Shown: positions 10,836-21,200, counted from the stretch's first letter. The stretch: 64,000 nucleotides of DNA from Adiantum capillus-veneris (GCA_014529385.2 CM043946.1:19303077-19367076); one strand, 5' to 3'. Numbers and translations: made by a program. The notes: generated from the letters alone by a model not told the origin.

Positions 10836-12258
10836 ATGGCTTCCACGTCTTCTCGCCCAAGAAGCTCTAGGTGTTTACTGTCTCTCACACCAACCACCAA
10901 CAGCTACACTTTGCCTAGAAGGCCAAGTGGTAGCATATCCTCAATTACTATATCAAATTCAATAAGTGTAGAGAACCAATGGGTTGGACAAAGGATAAAC
11001 AAAGGTTCATGGGTCCTCATGCAACCAAGAAGACCCAAGAGGTCTAGTGGTATCAACGTTTACCGCTCAGCATGGAAGGCCAGAGTGTTGGATTTCAAAG
11101 TTGAAATCGGCAAAAGATCTGTAAAAGAAGTTCTTGTTCAGCATGTGTTTACCCATCCAGACGTGATAGCAAACGGTGGAAATGTATCAGATATACATCA
11201 ACCACGCTGCAATTGTAAGTACTCTTATGACAGCTGAACTTACTGATACTCTCATTATAACTTTTCTTATATATTTTGCAATGTTTCTCCCTCTTCTTAT
11301 GAGCAATGTCTGCATTCTTCACAGCTCAATTACATTAGATTTGTCATTTTTACTTATTGATACTCTTACTTTAACTCTTCTTATATATGTTGCAGATGTT
11401 TATCCCTCTTCTTATGAGCAATGGGAGCCTGTGGAGTGCATAATAGGCCTCTTCCTTGTTGTTCATGCCCATATTGGTTCTCTACAGTATTCAGGGAGGA
11501 GCAGCAAAAGCCTGGCTGATGAAGGAATATTTTTTTATGACCACTTCTACCAACTCAGCTCAGGGAATAAGAATGGCATGTTGCTGAAAGTGCCTCTACC
11601 AACCGATTGGAACATTGTGGACTGGCCAGTTCCCGAGGAAACAATGGTGGAGGCAATGCGAAGTAAGCTCTACAAGGATATACAGAGGTCTCTACGTAGC
11701 TCTATTCCTACCAAACTGGTTAGAATTGCAAACTTTTGTCCTGCTGCACTCTTCATAGAGTTTTTCCATACCTACAACATCCGTGTTACAAAAACTATGC
11801 TCATGTGCAAGTCATTTCAGCAGTCATCCTGTGACAAACTTCTTGACAGAGGATGGTATGTAAAGGAAGAGACTGGCTTACGGTGCGAGGTCGCGCTTGA
11901 TACTCTAGTTGTCAAGTACATGATTGCAAGCCAATCACTGTTACTCTCGTTTTGGTATATGCGATCACAAATGCTCAATGGTAAGTACATTCCTATGGAC
12001 CAGGTTTCTGCAGGTTTGGAAGATAATCCTGCTGTGGATGTGGAAGTGATTGATAAAGAGCATGGGCTACTATTGGTGGTTACAATTAGGGAGCTATGCA
12101 GTCTTCAGCAGTTGCGGCATGACATAATTGAAGAGTCAATGGACATGGCCCTATCATATTTTTCCTTTTTCCTAGCTGGCCGTAAGGTGATGCGGCGGAG
12201 GGAAAAAGATATTTTGTGCAAAGAGTTGGATGGTCGGGTTGAAATAGTGTCAATGTAA
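10836..12258 (+). CDS. Transposon gene 1: unrecognised protein of about 413 residues, one intron
   Basis: Exon 1 is 10836-11214 and exon 2 is 11396-12258, joined by a GT-AG intron (donor ATT|GTAAGT, acceptor TTGCAG|AT) that keeps the frame. The N-terminus is Ser/Arg/Pro-rich and basic (MASTSSRPRSSR), which may suit DNA or RNA binding. The rest is folded-looking, with patches such as ECIIGLFLVVHAHIGSLQ and ESMDMALSYFSFFLAGRKV. I recognise no family, catalytic motif or clear membrane span. The frame is fully open, unlike genes 2-4. It starts about 320 bp inside the left TIR and ends 208 bp from the end of convergent gene 2. The first frame also reads about 23 bp into the intron. The function is unknown; an accessory transposition protein is only an inference from position. 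Confidence 0.6.
11215..11395 (+). other. Intron of gene 1 holding a partial copy of its own 3' splice region
   Basis: The intron contains a passage (about 11244-11317) resembling the sequence around the intron end and start of exon 2 (about 11362-11430). Both have a TGATACTCT block, then CTTCTTATATAT, then TCCCTCTTCTTATGAGCAATG. In the upstream copy the acceptor TTGCAGATG is altered to TTGCAATG. This looks like a tandem duplication of roughly 120 bp whose first acceptor has been lost. Confidence 0.6.
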
Positions 12259-12378
12259 CAGATATTCTTGTGAACCCAAGTGTATACAAATGACTTTCAA
12301 TACATGAAGTTTTTTGAGCTCATTTGTCAATTGTGCCACTGGCTTTAACTGTGCTTGAAATACATTTCTTTACCATGT

Positions 12379-12386
<8 letters not shown>

Positions 12387-12420
<34 letters not shown>
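12387..12420. repeat. (CT)n microsatellite
   Basis: A pure CT run lies between the convergent 3' ends of genes 1 and 2. Confidence 0.9.
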
Positions 12421-12423
<3 letters not shown>

Positions 12424-12466
12424 GTTAGACAAGACAAAGACATGATAGAAGAGTCATCTTAATTCA

Positions 12467-13018
12467 TTAGAAAGTACAAACTCGATCCGTGAACAATGGA
12501 CTGAGATACAATTTCTGTAAGTATGGAATCAGAATGTCTTCAAGGTAAAAATCGAAGGAATGCCCCTCGAAAGAAGGTGGTGAGATAGTTGTTCCCGGAG
12601 GATTTAGTTCTCCCTTTTCAGGAGTATCATCAATCAGTAGTGTATTAGTTGCATCAAAGGGTACACCGATTTGGCTAAACGGTTTGTACAAAAGAGGTAA
12701 GAGTGGTTTTTTAGGGTGGTAGTGGCCGTTGATGGTAACGCATTTTCTTTGATCATACAAAAAGGCAAAATCTGATGTGTGAGCGCCGCATACACTGCAA
12801 ACTATTGTAACTAGTGGCGACAAGTTTTGCCTTTGCATTGAAGACCATATGGCAACTCTGAAGCATGGACGAAGAAACTGAATAAATTCCTTGGTTCCTG
12901 GACGAACCACGACTCGACAAGTTCCCATCCATAACGTTTGCAAATCCTCAAAGGGTTCTGTGTCACCGAGAGGCACATGCATCAGCAGCAATCCATTGAT
13001 GTCCAAGATAATCAACCT
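12467..13018 (-). other. FCP1/HAD-type phosphatase-like domain of gene 2
   Basis: A 184-residue exon starts RLIILDINGLLL. HAD phosphatases use D-x-D-x-T/V; here the second Asp is Asn (D-I-N-G), a form I associate with some plant NLI-interacting/FCP1-like proteins, and it may lower or remove catalysis. Downstream are VAIWSSM (motif II position) and NTLLIDDTPEKGELNPPG (motif III/IV with the Asp pair). The exon joins the acidic linker in frame through a phase-0 intron (donor CCG|GTAATG, acceptor TTTTACAG|AGG). The frame is intact. Confidence 0.7.
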
Positions 13019-15240
13019 CTGTAAAAGTTGACAAATACATATAAGTAGTTAGAAGCTGAACATATTTTTCCAAACTTGAATAGACATTACCGGAACAACC
13101 GTATCTACAGGTAGCAAGGGTCCATACTGGGTCTCTGTAGTGTTGATGTCGATGTTGCTCTCCTCTGCTTTAGCTTCATCATTCACATCTTCATCAGGGG
13201 TCTCCCCCATGGCTCTTTCTGCATCATTCAAGGTTTCCTCCAAGGTCTTTTACTCTACCTCGGTGGACCGGCCTGCATCATCTAACCTTGCCTCATCCAT
13301 CCTTGCCTGATCTATATCAGCTTGGTCATCCCTAGGCCTGCTTTCCTCATCCATATCCTTTTGCTCATCCATAGGCCTGCTTTCCTCATCTTGGGTTTCA
13401 TCCATAGGCTCTTTTGGCTCCTCCACTGGCTGACTTGGCTCTTTCATTGTCTCCTCTGGTTGTACACTAGCACCTTCCATGTGCTCATTTGACATTTCCT
13501 CATCCTCATCTCTTTCATCTTCTGCTGATATGACCCCCTCGGCCGGTTGTGATACCACTGTCTCGGATGCAGGGGTTTGTCGTGGTGGCACGTCATGTAT
13601 TGTCATATCAATAGTGCGGTCATCCAAGCCGCTATCGTCAGGCTCTCTGGGGCTAGACATAGTAAGAAGGTGTTGTATTAAACTTACCCGGTATCTTTGC
13701 AAATAATCATATGTGTAGTTTTTTAAAGCACTCTGCAAAATTGAAAGACCACATGGTGAGAATTCTTCTATGAACTAAACCAAAACTGACTGAATGCATT
13801 GCCAAATGGTTACCTTAGTTATGAAAGGTTTTAATGCAAAGTAGCTTTGCAGGACATGTTCTGCATGGAGAAGACATCTCCAGCCACAAGAATTTCCATC
13901 GGTTTGATTTGCGACATATACATCTTTGATTGGTGCCTTTGTATAGTTCATACCTTCCACATAGCTTGCCATAGGCAAGCAACAACCTCTTTATACAACT
14001 GCACATGGATCAAGATGTTAGCTTGAGGCTTCAAATTGACATGGATATCTATAAGAAACACTTTCTGATACATAACACTTACAGCCTAATTTCAGGGTGG
14101 GTTCCTTTTATTGAATTGAACACCCACACAGCTGGTTGGTCAACATCAAGGCATGAGACTCCAGTGATGGTTGTTCTCATATGGAAAGATGATGACAGTA
14201 AATTCCAACATAGCACAGTGGAGAAACCAACTCTCAAAGGTCCCAGATGGACTGTTCTTCTGTCTAATAATCACTGACATTTGTGGATCAAGAAGAAACA
14301 CCTCCGTGTGGGTGTGCAGTGGGAGTTGACTTTTGATCAAGCTGCAGAGAGTATACTTGAGTTAGCAAACCTATTATCTGAGTTGTCAAAGCTAGCAAGA
14401 TAGTAACACTTACTTAAGACAAGCATAGATAATTGTGTCTGAAATCTGAGCATCTGGATTCTGCAATAAACTAATGTACACTTTTTCCACAGCTAGCTTT
14501 CTGGCTCCATCTACAAATGGTATCTCTGCAAGCAAACCATCCTTCATTGAAAGTAGAGTTTCTTGATTGCTTGCCTCTATGGACAGGGTCAGATTGCATT
14601 CTGTTTGCCTTTGGGACTCCACTGCTACTTTAGCTTTCTCCTTAAGCTCTACTTCCCTCGTGTCCTCTGTTTGGAGAGCAACGGTCTCTGCCCTTGCCCT
14701 TGTATTCACATCATGTGTGACATCTACAACTGTCAGTTGTGGCACTAGCTCAGGGGGGTATAACAAAATTTCCCTCATTTTCTTATCCCTGCAGACGTTG
14801 GGGACCAGTAGTTTGTCATACCTCCACCTTATTCTTTTCAGTGTCTCACTATCTTTGTCCATTATAGTAACCCTGTGGGCATGGGCTGCAACAATGGTGA
14901 TGTCACTGAAGTACTCCAGCAGGAAGTCCTCTGCTGCTTCTTGTAGAGCCATCAATGCCACCACCTTCCACCTTTTGGTGCCCCAGGTAGCTTCTTCACA
15001 TATGGACCTCACCATCCTCTGGAAGGGCAGTTTTGGTATGCATAAATCTACACATTTTTGTGCCTTTAGGATTTCTCTGAAAAGTCCCATGCAGGTTTGT
15101 AACTTCTTCACCCTTGGACCTTTCAGAATTTTATTGGGTTTTCCAGGTCTCTTCTTTGGGGTTGCAGATCTGCTACTTGCCTTAGCTGCTAATCTTGGTC
15201 CCTTGCCTGCCTTCCTTGCAGTGGCTTTTGTTCTAGCCAT
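12467..15240 (-). CDS. Transposon gene 2: histone H3 (CenH3-like) - Ulp1/C48 protease - FCP1-like fusion
   Basis: Start ATG at 15240 in a good plant context (AAATGGCT). Proposed exons: 15240-14414, 14341-14083, 13998-13814, 13732-13091, 13018-12467, all with GT/AG ends, giving about 820 residues. Residues 1-140 are a histone H3 homologue. Residues from about 235 onward match Ulp1/SENP cysteine proteases: SDTIIYACLN (the usual L-x-D-x-x-I block), catalytic His in NNHHWSLM, Asp in LDVDQPAVWVFNSIKG, and Gln/Cys in NQTDGNSCGW. An acidic linker with EE/DE repeats follows. The C-terminus is FCP1/HAD-like: ILDINGLLL, VAIWSSM, NTLLIDDTPEK. Damage: frameshifts near 14148 and 13975 and an in-frame TAA near 13248 between linker and phosphatase. 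The exon chain is my inference; the three domains are seen directly. Confidence 0.68.
13814..14341 (-). other. Ulp1/C48 cysteine protease-like domain of gene 2
   Basis: C48 proteases cleave SUMO or related modifiers with a His-Asp-Cys triad and an oxyanion Gln. Here HW (about 14165), LDVD (about 14145), NQ (about 13900) and SCGW (about 13880) occur in family order and spacing. Ulp1-like domains are common passengers of plant CACTA and Mutator-like elements. Two frameshifts break this copy, one right after HWSLM and one near 13975, but each half is well preserved. Confidence 0.75.
14821..15240 (-). other. Histone H3-like domain of gene 2 (residues 1-140)
   Basis: The tail reads MARTKATARKAGKGPR, so the positions of H3 K4, K9 and K14 are kept (Q5 and S10 are Ala); K23 is kept in LAAKA, while K27 is Arg. 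The fold follows: alpha-N/alpha-1 LFREILKAQK and KLPFQRMVRSI, loop 1 EEATWGTKRWK, alpha-2 LMALQEAAEDFL and FSDITIVAAHA, loop 2 HRVTIM, alpha-3 DKDSETLKRI. Loop 1 is one residue longer than in canonical H3 and contains R-W. AEDFL and FSD also match plant CenH3 rather than H3.1/H3.3. So a canonical-looking tail is joined to a CenH3-like fold. The frame is uninterrupted. Confidence 0.85.
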
Positions 15241-15261
15241 TTCACTGTATACAAATAGAGG

Positions 15262-15264
<3 letters not shown>

Positions 15265-15301
<37 letters not shown>

Positions 15302-15360
15302 CCTCTCCTCTCCTTTCTATACCTTAGCATATTTAAAGAAAGAGAGAGAGAGAGAGAGTG
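15265..15360. repeat. (CT)n and (GA)n tracts upstream of gene 2
   Basis: A CT run (15268-15296) and a GA run (about 15339-15359) lie 25-120 bp upstream of the gene 2 start codon. GA/CT tracts are common in plant core promoters and 5' leaders, so this may be the promoter region. No TATA box was identified. Confidence 0.6.
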
Positions 15361-15372
15361 AGAGACTCCCAT

Positions 15373-15433
15373 TACTGACGGCGCGCATGGAGCATTGTTT
15401 GGCCTCAAAAAACACCTTTGTGCGCCATTAGTA
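15373..15433 (-). repeat. 61-bp palindromic repeat, copy A
   Basis: The ends are TACTGACGGCGCGCA and TGCGCCATTAGTA, which form inverted arms. Judged by its arms, this copy is in the opposite orientation to the other three at 15572, 21759 and 21915. All four are exactly 61 bp, and GA or CT microsatellite flanks it on both sides. Confidence 0.7.
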
Positions 15434-15448
15434 TAAGATAACAGAAAG

Positions 15449-15451
<3 letters not shown>

Positions 15452-15492
<41 letters not shown>
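15452..15492. repeat. (CT)n microsatellite
   Basis: A nearly pure CT run between palindromic repeats A and B. Confidence 0.9.
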
Positions 15493-15497
<5 letters not shown>

Positions 15498-15571
15498 TTC
15501 CCCCGCCTTACTTCCTATCTCTATAACAATCACACATACACACATAAACACACACACTGGTGGATGCACAG

Positions 15572-15632
15572 TACTAAAGGCGCACATAGAGACATGCACA
15601 CCGGTTGTGCCTCTCTACGCGCGCCTTTAGTA
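15572..15632 (+). repeat. 61-bp palindromic repeat, copy B
   Basis: This is the best-paired copy. The left arm TACTAAAGGCGC continues to a TAGAGA block, and the right arm TCTCTACGCGCGCCTTTAGTA is its reverse complement over 21 nt with two mismatches. The loop is about 19 nt. CA-rich sequence lies to the left; GA and GT microsatellites follow. Confidence 0.75.
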
Positions 15633-15665
15633 TAGAGAGAGAGACAGAGACAGAGAGAGAGGGGA

Positions 15666-16060
15666 TGTGTGTGTGTGTGTGTGTGTGTATCTTTGTGTGT
15701 GTTTGTCTGTGTGTGTGTATGTTATATTTGTGTGTCTCTGTGTGTTTGTGTGTATGTTATATTTGTCTGTCTGCATGTGGGTGTGTGTGTGCGTGTGTGT
15801 GTGTCTGTGTGTGTGTATGTTATATTTGTGTGTCTCTTTGCGTTTGTGTGTATGTTATATTTGTCTGTCTGCATGTGTGTGTGTGTGTGTTTATGTGTGT
15901 GTGTAAGTGTGTGTGTGTCTGTGTCAGTGAGTGTGTGTGTGTCTGTGTGTATGTTATATTTGTGTGTCTGTGTGTTTGTGAGTGTGTGTCTGTGTGTGTG
16001 TGTGTGTTGTGTTTGTGAGTGTATGTGTGTGTGTGTTGTTTGTTAAGACAGAGCTAGATA
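15666..16060. repeat. GT-rich array with higher-order units
   Basis: A long GT tract contains repeated TATGTTATATTTGT blocks followed by GTGTCTCTGTG or CTGTCTGCATGTG blocks. A two-block unit of roughly 118 bp recurs at about 15719 and 15836. Open frames through it are repeat translations, not genes. Confidence 0.85.
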
Positions 16061-16395
16061 TGCAATATACTCTAACAGAAACAGAGAGGGAGATAGTGGC
16101 AAAGGCAGAGGGAAATTTCAGAACCAGAGGGAGAGAGAGAGAGAGAGAGGGCCAAACCTTCTAAGCACGCAGACCTGCATTATGTCGAAGATGGGTTGGG
16201 TTGCTGTCGGAGACGCAGACGACGGATCTTTCTCTCTCTCTCTTTCACTCACTCTCTTTCATGAGGTGTGGTTTTTCTCTCTCATGACCTTTATATACGA
16301 CGTACAAAAGTATACGGTCTCAATAATGACCGCACATGCGACAACATGCAATTATATTCTATTTTATAGTTACACGTGGGACGCCGCCATGTGTA

Positions 16396-16439
16396 TCCGT
16401 TATAATGTGATTTTGAGAGAGAGAAAGAGAGAGAACCAT

Positions 16440-16506
<67 letters not shown>

Positions 16507-16665
16507 AAGAGTGAGAGAGCCTCATTACTGCCAGAGAGTGATAGAGAGAGAGAGAACCATAGAAAGAGAGAAGGAGAGAGAGAGACAGATTGAGGGAGAG
16601 ATAGAGAGAGGGAGTCCTTACTGTCAGAGAGAGAGAGAGAGGGAGAGAGACAGAGTAAGTTTGAC
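16396..16665. repeat. (GA)n microsatellite cluster
   Basis: Several GA runs, the longest at about 16445-16500, are separated by short unique pieces. Two of these pieces carry CATTACTGCCAGAGAG and CTTACTGTCAGAGAG, which resemble an end of the 61-bp palindromes. It lies just upstream of the proposed gene 3 start. Confidence 0.8.
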
Positions 16666-16754
16666 AGACAAAAGGCAATGGAGGAGACACCTCCCTTGGA
16701 GCTTCTGCAAACCCCACCAACAAAAGGTGATATCTCACTCTTTCTCTCTTATTG

Positions 16755-16846
16755 TGTGTGTGTGTGTGTGTCTGTGTGTGTACACAAAGAAAAACCAATA
16801 CTATTGTTCAACACACACACACCTCAACACATACTTACATAGCCAG

Positions 16847-16882
<36 letters not shown>

Positions 16883-16985
16883 ACCTAAACACATACTTAC
16901 ATAGACAGACAGACAGACACACACACACACACACACACATAAACACACACACACACACACACACACACAATCACACAGAGACATA

Positions 16986-17036
<51 letters not shown>
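16755..17036. repeat. GT, AC and CT microsatellite belt left of the LINE
   Basis: A GT run, then AC runs with repeated ACACATACTTACATAG blocks, then a CT run of about 48 nt at 16989-17036. The LINE begins directly after this belt, which makes its target duplication unreadable. Confidence 0.85.
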
Positions 17037-17040
<4 letters not shown>

Positions 17041-17266
17041 ACAGCCGTTTTTTGACCTAGTAGACAACAGTTCACTCTTTTGACCATAACTTGCTCATCC
17101 GAACTCCGATTTAGGTGATCTATAGCCTCAATCGAAGAGCACGAAGCCCTCTACGCATTGATGTAAAGACAGAATTTTTCTGTGTAATGGAAGGCTTTGC
17201 TGTAACAGCATCTCAGAGCTGAAAAAACTGTCAAAACTTTGCGTTTTTGTTGCCGACTTGAAGGCA

Positions 17267-18199
17267 ATGTCAGACAAAACTCGCAAGGGTGGAAAAGCCA
17301 CACTCGCCATGGAGAATGATACAAAATCTCCAAGAAATTTGGATGCTAATCCAACCACATCGTCTACAACAACGGAAGCAATGATCATGGCTTACTTGAT
17401 CTCATTACAAGAAACCGTCAACAAGCAAGGTGAAGAGTTACGCGCACTTGCAATGGAGAATGGTACTTTAAGAGTTCTCGTTGTGGAGAATGAGCACCTC
17501 AAGAAGGTTCTTGAAATGCAAACAACACGCTTGATGCATCTTGAGAATGAAGTTCAAGAATGTAAACGCTCTCTTGTTGACATGAATGTAGTGAAAGAGC
17601 GCTTGAGCAAAGTTGAGAGTGATCATGTATTGAAAGAGGAAACGATAGATACAATACGACATGATATACGTGAGATGAGAAATGCATCCAAATCATGGGC
17701 TGATATATGTAAGGATAATGTGGTTTCTACATCTCCTATCACGCAAGCCGTTGTCCAAGCAAAGAATGTAGAGAATGTGGACACTATGAAATTGCAAGAA
17801 CGACAAAAACGCTCAAAGAACATCGTCATTCGTGGAATCAAGGAGGAAAGCATGGAAACACCCCAATCTCTTGCGGTTGCTATTGAAGAGTTTTTTGCTG
17901 CACACTTTGGCATGTCAGGAATCATGGCTTATGGTGCACATCGAGTTGGAAAACAAGGAGTCCCTCGCTCGGGAGAAAGACCTATTGTATGTACCATGGC
18001 TGATGAGGTAAAGAGAAAGATCATCCTTGACAATGGTTGGATCTACCTCAAAGGAACGGGTTGTAATGTATATGAGGATCGCACTCTTATGCAACAAAAT
18101 GTACGTCGCAAGGCATACGAGGAAAGAAGCAAGAAGGTTAAGGTATCATCTCAAGAAGAAAAGGCACTTGAGGAGGATGCAAGTCCACCCAACAAATAG
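17267..18199 (+). CDS. LINE ORF1 protein (coiled coil plus RNA-binding-like C-terminus)
   Basis: About 310 residues from ATG at 17267 (MSDKTRKGGKATLAMEND); the open frame reaches back to 17258 without another ATG. Residues about 45-140 have heptad-like Leu/Glu repeats (LEMQTTRLMHLENEVQE) expected of a trimerising coiled coil. Residues about 190-285 (RSKNIVIRGIKEES, AHRVGK, RPIVCTMADEVKRKIIL) fit the RRM-like and C-terminal domains of LINE ORF1 proteins, which bind the element RNA. It ends 6 nt before ORF2, so ORF2 is probably made by reinitiation. The frame is intact. Confidence 0.8.
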   Translation: MSDKTRKGGKATLAMENDTKSPRNLDANPTTSSTTTEAMIMAYLISLQETVNKQGEELRALAMENGTLRVLVVENEHLKKVLEMQTTRLMHLENEVQECKRSLVDMNVVKERLSKVESDHVLKEETIDTIRHDIREMRNASKSWADICKDNVVSTSPITQAVVQAKNVENVDTMKLQERQKRSKNIVIRGIKEESMETPQSLAVAIEEFFAAHFGMSGIMAYGAHRVGKQGVPRSGERPIVCTMADEVKRKIILDNGWIYLKGTGCNVYEDRTLMQQNVRRKAYEERSKKVKVSSQEEKALEEDASPPNK

Positions 18200-18205
18200 G
18201 GACAC

Positions 18206-21200
18206 ATGATCTATGAGACCAACTCACGCTTGCGAATAAGCTTTTGGAATTGTAACGGGTATCTATGGAATGCGGGAATTGGCATTGATGAGCTTACCAA
18301 TGACTCCGATGTGATACTTCTTGTCGAAACATGGGAGCATGATGCGCAACGAATTCTTGGATTTGACAAATACGATGTGCATTCTTTGATGTGGGCCAAA
18401 AATGCAAAGCAACGAAGAGGCCAAGGAGGCGTAGCATGTATGACCAAAAAGGGTTTGAAAGATGTTTCCATTGTCAAAGAAGATAAGTATAAACGCTACT
18501 TATGGCTGAAAATCAGCCCACCAAATGGTCAAGTCATGTTTGTGGCCGGCTGCTACATTCCTCACTATGACTCCAACTTTTATGCTCGCTTGAATATGGA
18601 TAGAGATCAGCCCTTTGTTGAACTAGAGGAAGACATTGCTCATTACAAGGATCAAGGTGAAGTCATTGTTTTTGGAGACATGAATGCTCGCACAAATATG
18701 TTACAACACGACACACAACAAGTCGACATGCCGCATGTATCAAGAAGAGTGGATGACTCATACATGTATAATCGAAGTTCTAATGATGCAAAAGAAGTGG
18801 ATCACTATGGAAAGTCACTTCTACATATGTGCAATAGTACCGGAATGCTCATTGCAAATGGTGTATCTCTATGGCAAGGCACCAATGACTTTACATGTAG
18901 AAAGCACAATGGTGCTAGCGTGATTGACTATATGTTGTTCTCAGAAGCCACTCTAGAATGCATACAAAGCTTTACACTTGGTGAATGGAATCCGGAATCG
19001 GATCATAGGATGTTATGTATTGACCTCAAGTGTGGTAAACGGCCCGAGCATGTAGCCTCCAATCATGATGTGAATCATTTGTACCTACGTCTAGACTTCA
19101 AACGAACACTTATATATGCTGATATGGTGGACCAAATGTTAAGCATGATAGAGCATCAAGGGAGCCCAACATTAGAATGCAAGTGGAAAGTTTTCAAAGA
19201 AGTAATTTTCTCTTGTGCGAAGGAATGCTTTTCGGTGAAACACATGTCTTGCAAAAGGTCTAAGAAGGGTAGCACCAAGAAGAAATGGTTTGACATGGAA
19301 TGTAGTCAAGCCCGAAAACACTTGCTAAGATTGGATGCAATAAAAAACAAGGAAGTTTACTTGGAATGTTCACACACATACAAAGCACTTGTTCAAAAGA
19401 AGAGGAGAAGGTGGGAAGTCGAAAAACAACTTCTTTTAGCACAAGAGAAAGCACATGCATGTGGCAAGTTTTGGCAAAATCTAAAAGGCAAGCGCGTTGA
19501 GAGCTTTGGTGACTTGACTCTTGAGGATATGTATATGCATTGTAAGAACCTCTATGAGCAACCCAATGTTGATAAGATGGAGGGTTGTAGCTCCCTTCCA
19601 TTTATGTCTCCCTTCTTTACCATTGAAGATGTATGCCGCGCGCTTGAGAAACTTGCTACTCGCAAGGCAGGTGACCTTCAAGGTGTCAAGGCTGAAATGA
19701 TTAAATGGACAAGCAAGAAAACACGATATTGGATATGCGATATGTTTAACCTTGCACTTCAGTATGGCATGCCTCATGATTGGAGTGCAAATTGGATCAA
19801 ACCTTTGCACAAAGGAGGAGATGTAAACAATGTGAACAACTATCGCACTATAATGGTTGGTTCTTTGATGGCAAAGTTATGTGGATGTATCATGGAGATG
19901 AAGATAAGTGAATGTGCTGAAAAGAATGGCAAACGTGCGCTTGGCCAAGCAGGTTTTCGAAAGCATCATAGCACTATTGATCACCTTGTCACTCTTCGAG
20001 TTCTTATGGAAGCGTCTCGATTGAAAGGAAAAAAGTTGTATTGTTGCTTTGTGGATTTCAAGAAAGCTTTTGACATGGTACCGCGAGGAAATCTTTGGAG
20101 ACGTATGCAAAGCCTTCAAGTGCCGAGAGAATTTATGCATATAGTCTTTCGCATCTACCAAAAAGTGATATGTCGATTACGTATGGGAGATGGAATTTCA
20201 GAATTTTTTGCAAGCACTATTGGTGTCAAACAAGGATGCCCACTTTCCCCAACCCTCTTTGGGCTACTCATTGATGAATTGGAATACATGGTTCTTGATT
20301 TTATGCAGCAAGAAGGCATAGAAGAGGTTAAGATTGGAAATGCGGTGATCATGCTTTTGCTTTATGCCGATGATGTAGTGCTCTTGGCACATACCTTAGA
20401 AGATGCACAAAAGCTTATGAGTGTCTTGGAACGCTTTTGCCTACATAGCGGGCTGATCGTGAATGGATCCAAAACCAAGGTTATGCTTGTAAAGACCCTC
20501 AATGACGAAAATCCATGCATTGTATACAACAATGAGAAACTTGAAGTGGTAGATCACTTCAAGTACCTTGGCCTTGAGGTTCCATCCAATCATAAATGGA
20601 AGGATTGTGCAATGCGTCGCTTGGAAGCCGGAAAGAGGGATTATTATGCATTTGAGAACATGTGCAATGCAGGAGAGATCAAGTGTTGGGCTCTCAAAAA
20701 GTACCTCTTTGACACATTGGTGACACCGGTGCTTCTTTATGGAGTGGAGGTGTGGGGTGGAAGCATCGGGAAGTCTACTTGGAAAGAGTTTGAGAATGTC
20801 CAAAAGCGTTTTCTCACCAACTTTCTCCAAGTCAAGACACAAACACCCTACATGCTCTTACTTCTTGAGTCCGGATCGCTTCCCATTGAGGTCTTGGGCA
20901 TGGAAAGGGTTGTGGAGTACATGCGTAAGACACAACGTAGCCCTTTGCGTCGACTTCCTAGAATCGCATATGAAGCAAGTCAAAAGGTTCAAAAGACATG
21001 CAAGAGCAAAATACTAAGTTCGGGGTGGATGCTTGATATCAAGAAATGGTTTGGAAGATGGGATGCATGTCACTTGGTCAAGGATGCGTCGATCGACTCC
21101 CAAGTTAATGAGGCCTTCTTACAACGCCAATGTATCAGGGCTTGGGAGAAATCCGGAGGTTCTCGCTTCAGCCATTACACCACACACGTTGCCTCAAACT

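Noticed and set aside
14567-15361. Long plus-strand open frame of 264 codons opposite gene 2
   Set aside because: It is the antisense shadow of the histone-like exon and ends in microsatellite translation; the minus strand has clear H3 homology.
15572-15632. MicroRNA gene
   Set aside because: The 61-nt hairpin has 21-nt arms, but the loop side and arms vary among copies, it lies in microsatellite DNA, and no expression evidence exists; a repeat family explains it better.
15605-16888. Open frames rich in Cys/Val or Glu/Arg in several frames
   Set aside because: They are translations of GT, GA and AC repeats and carry no biological motif.
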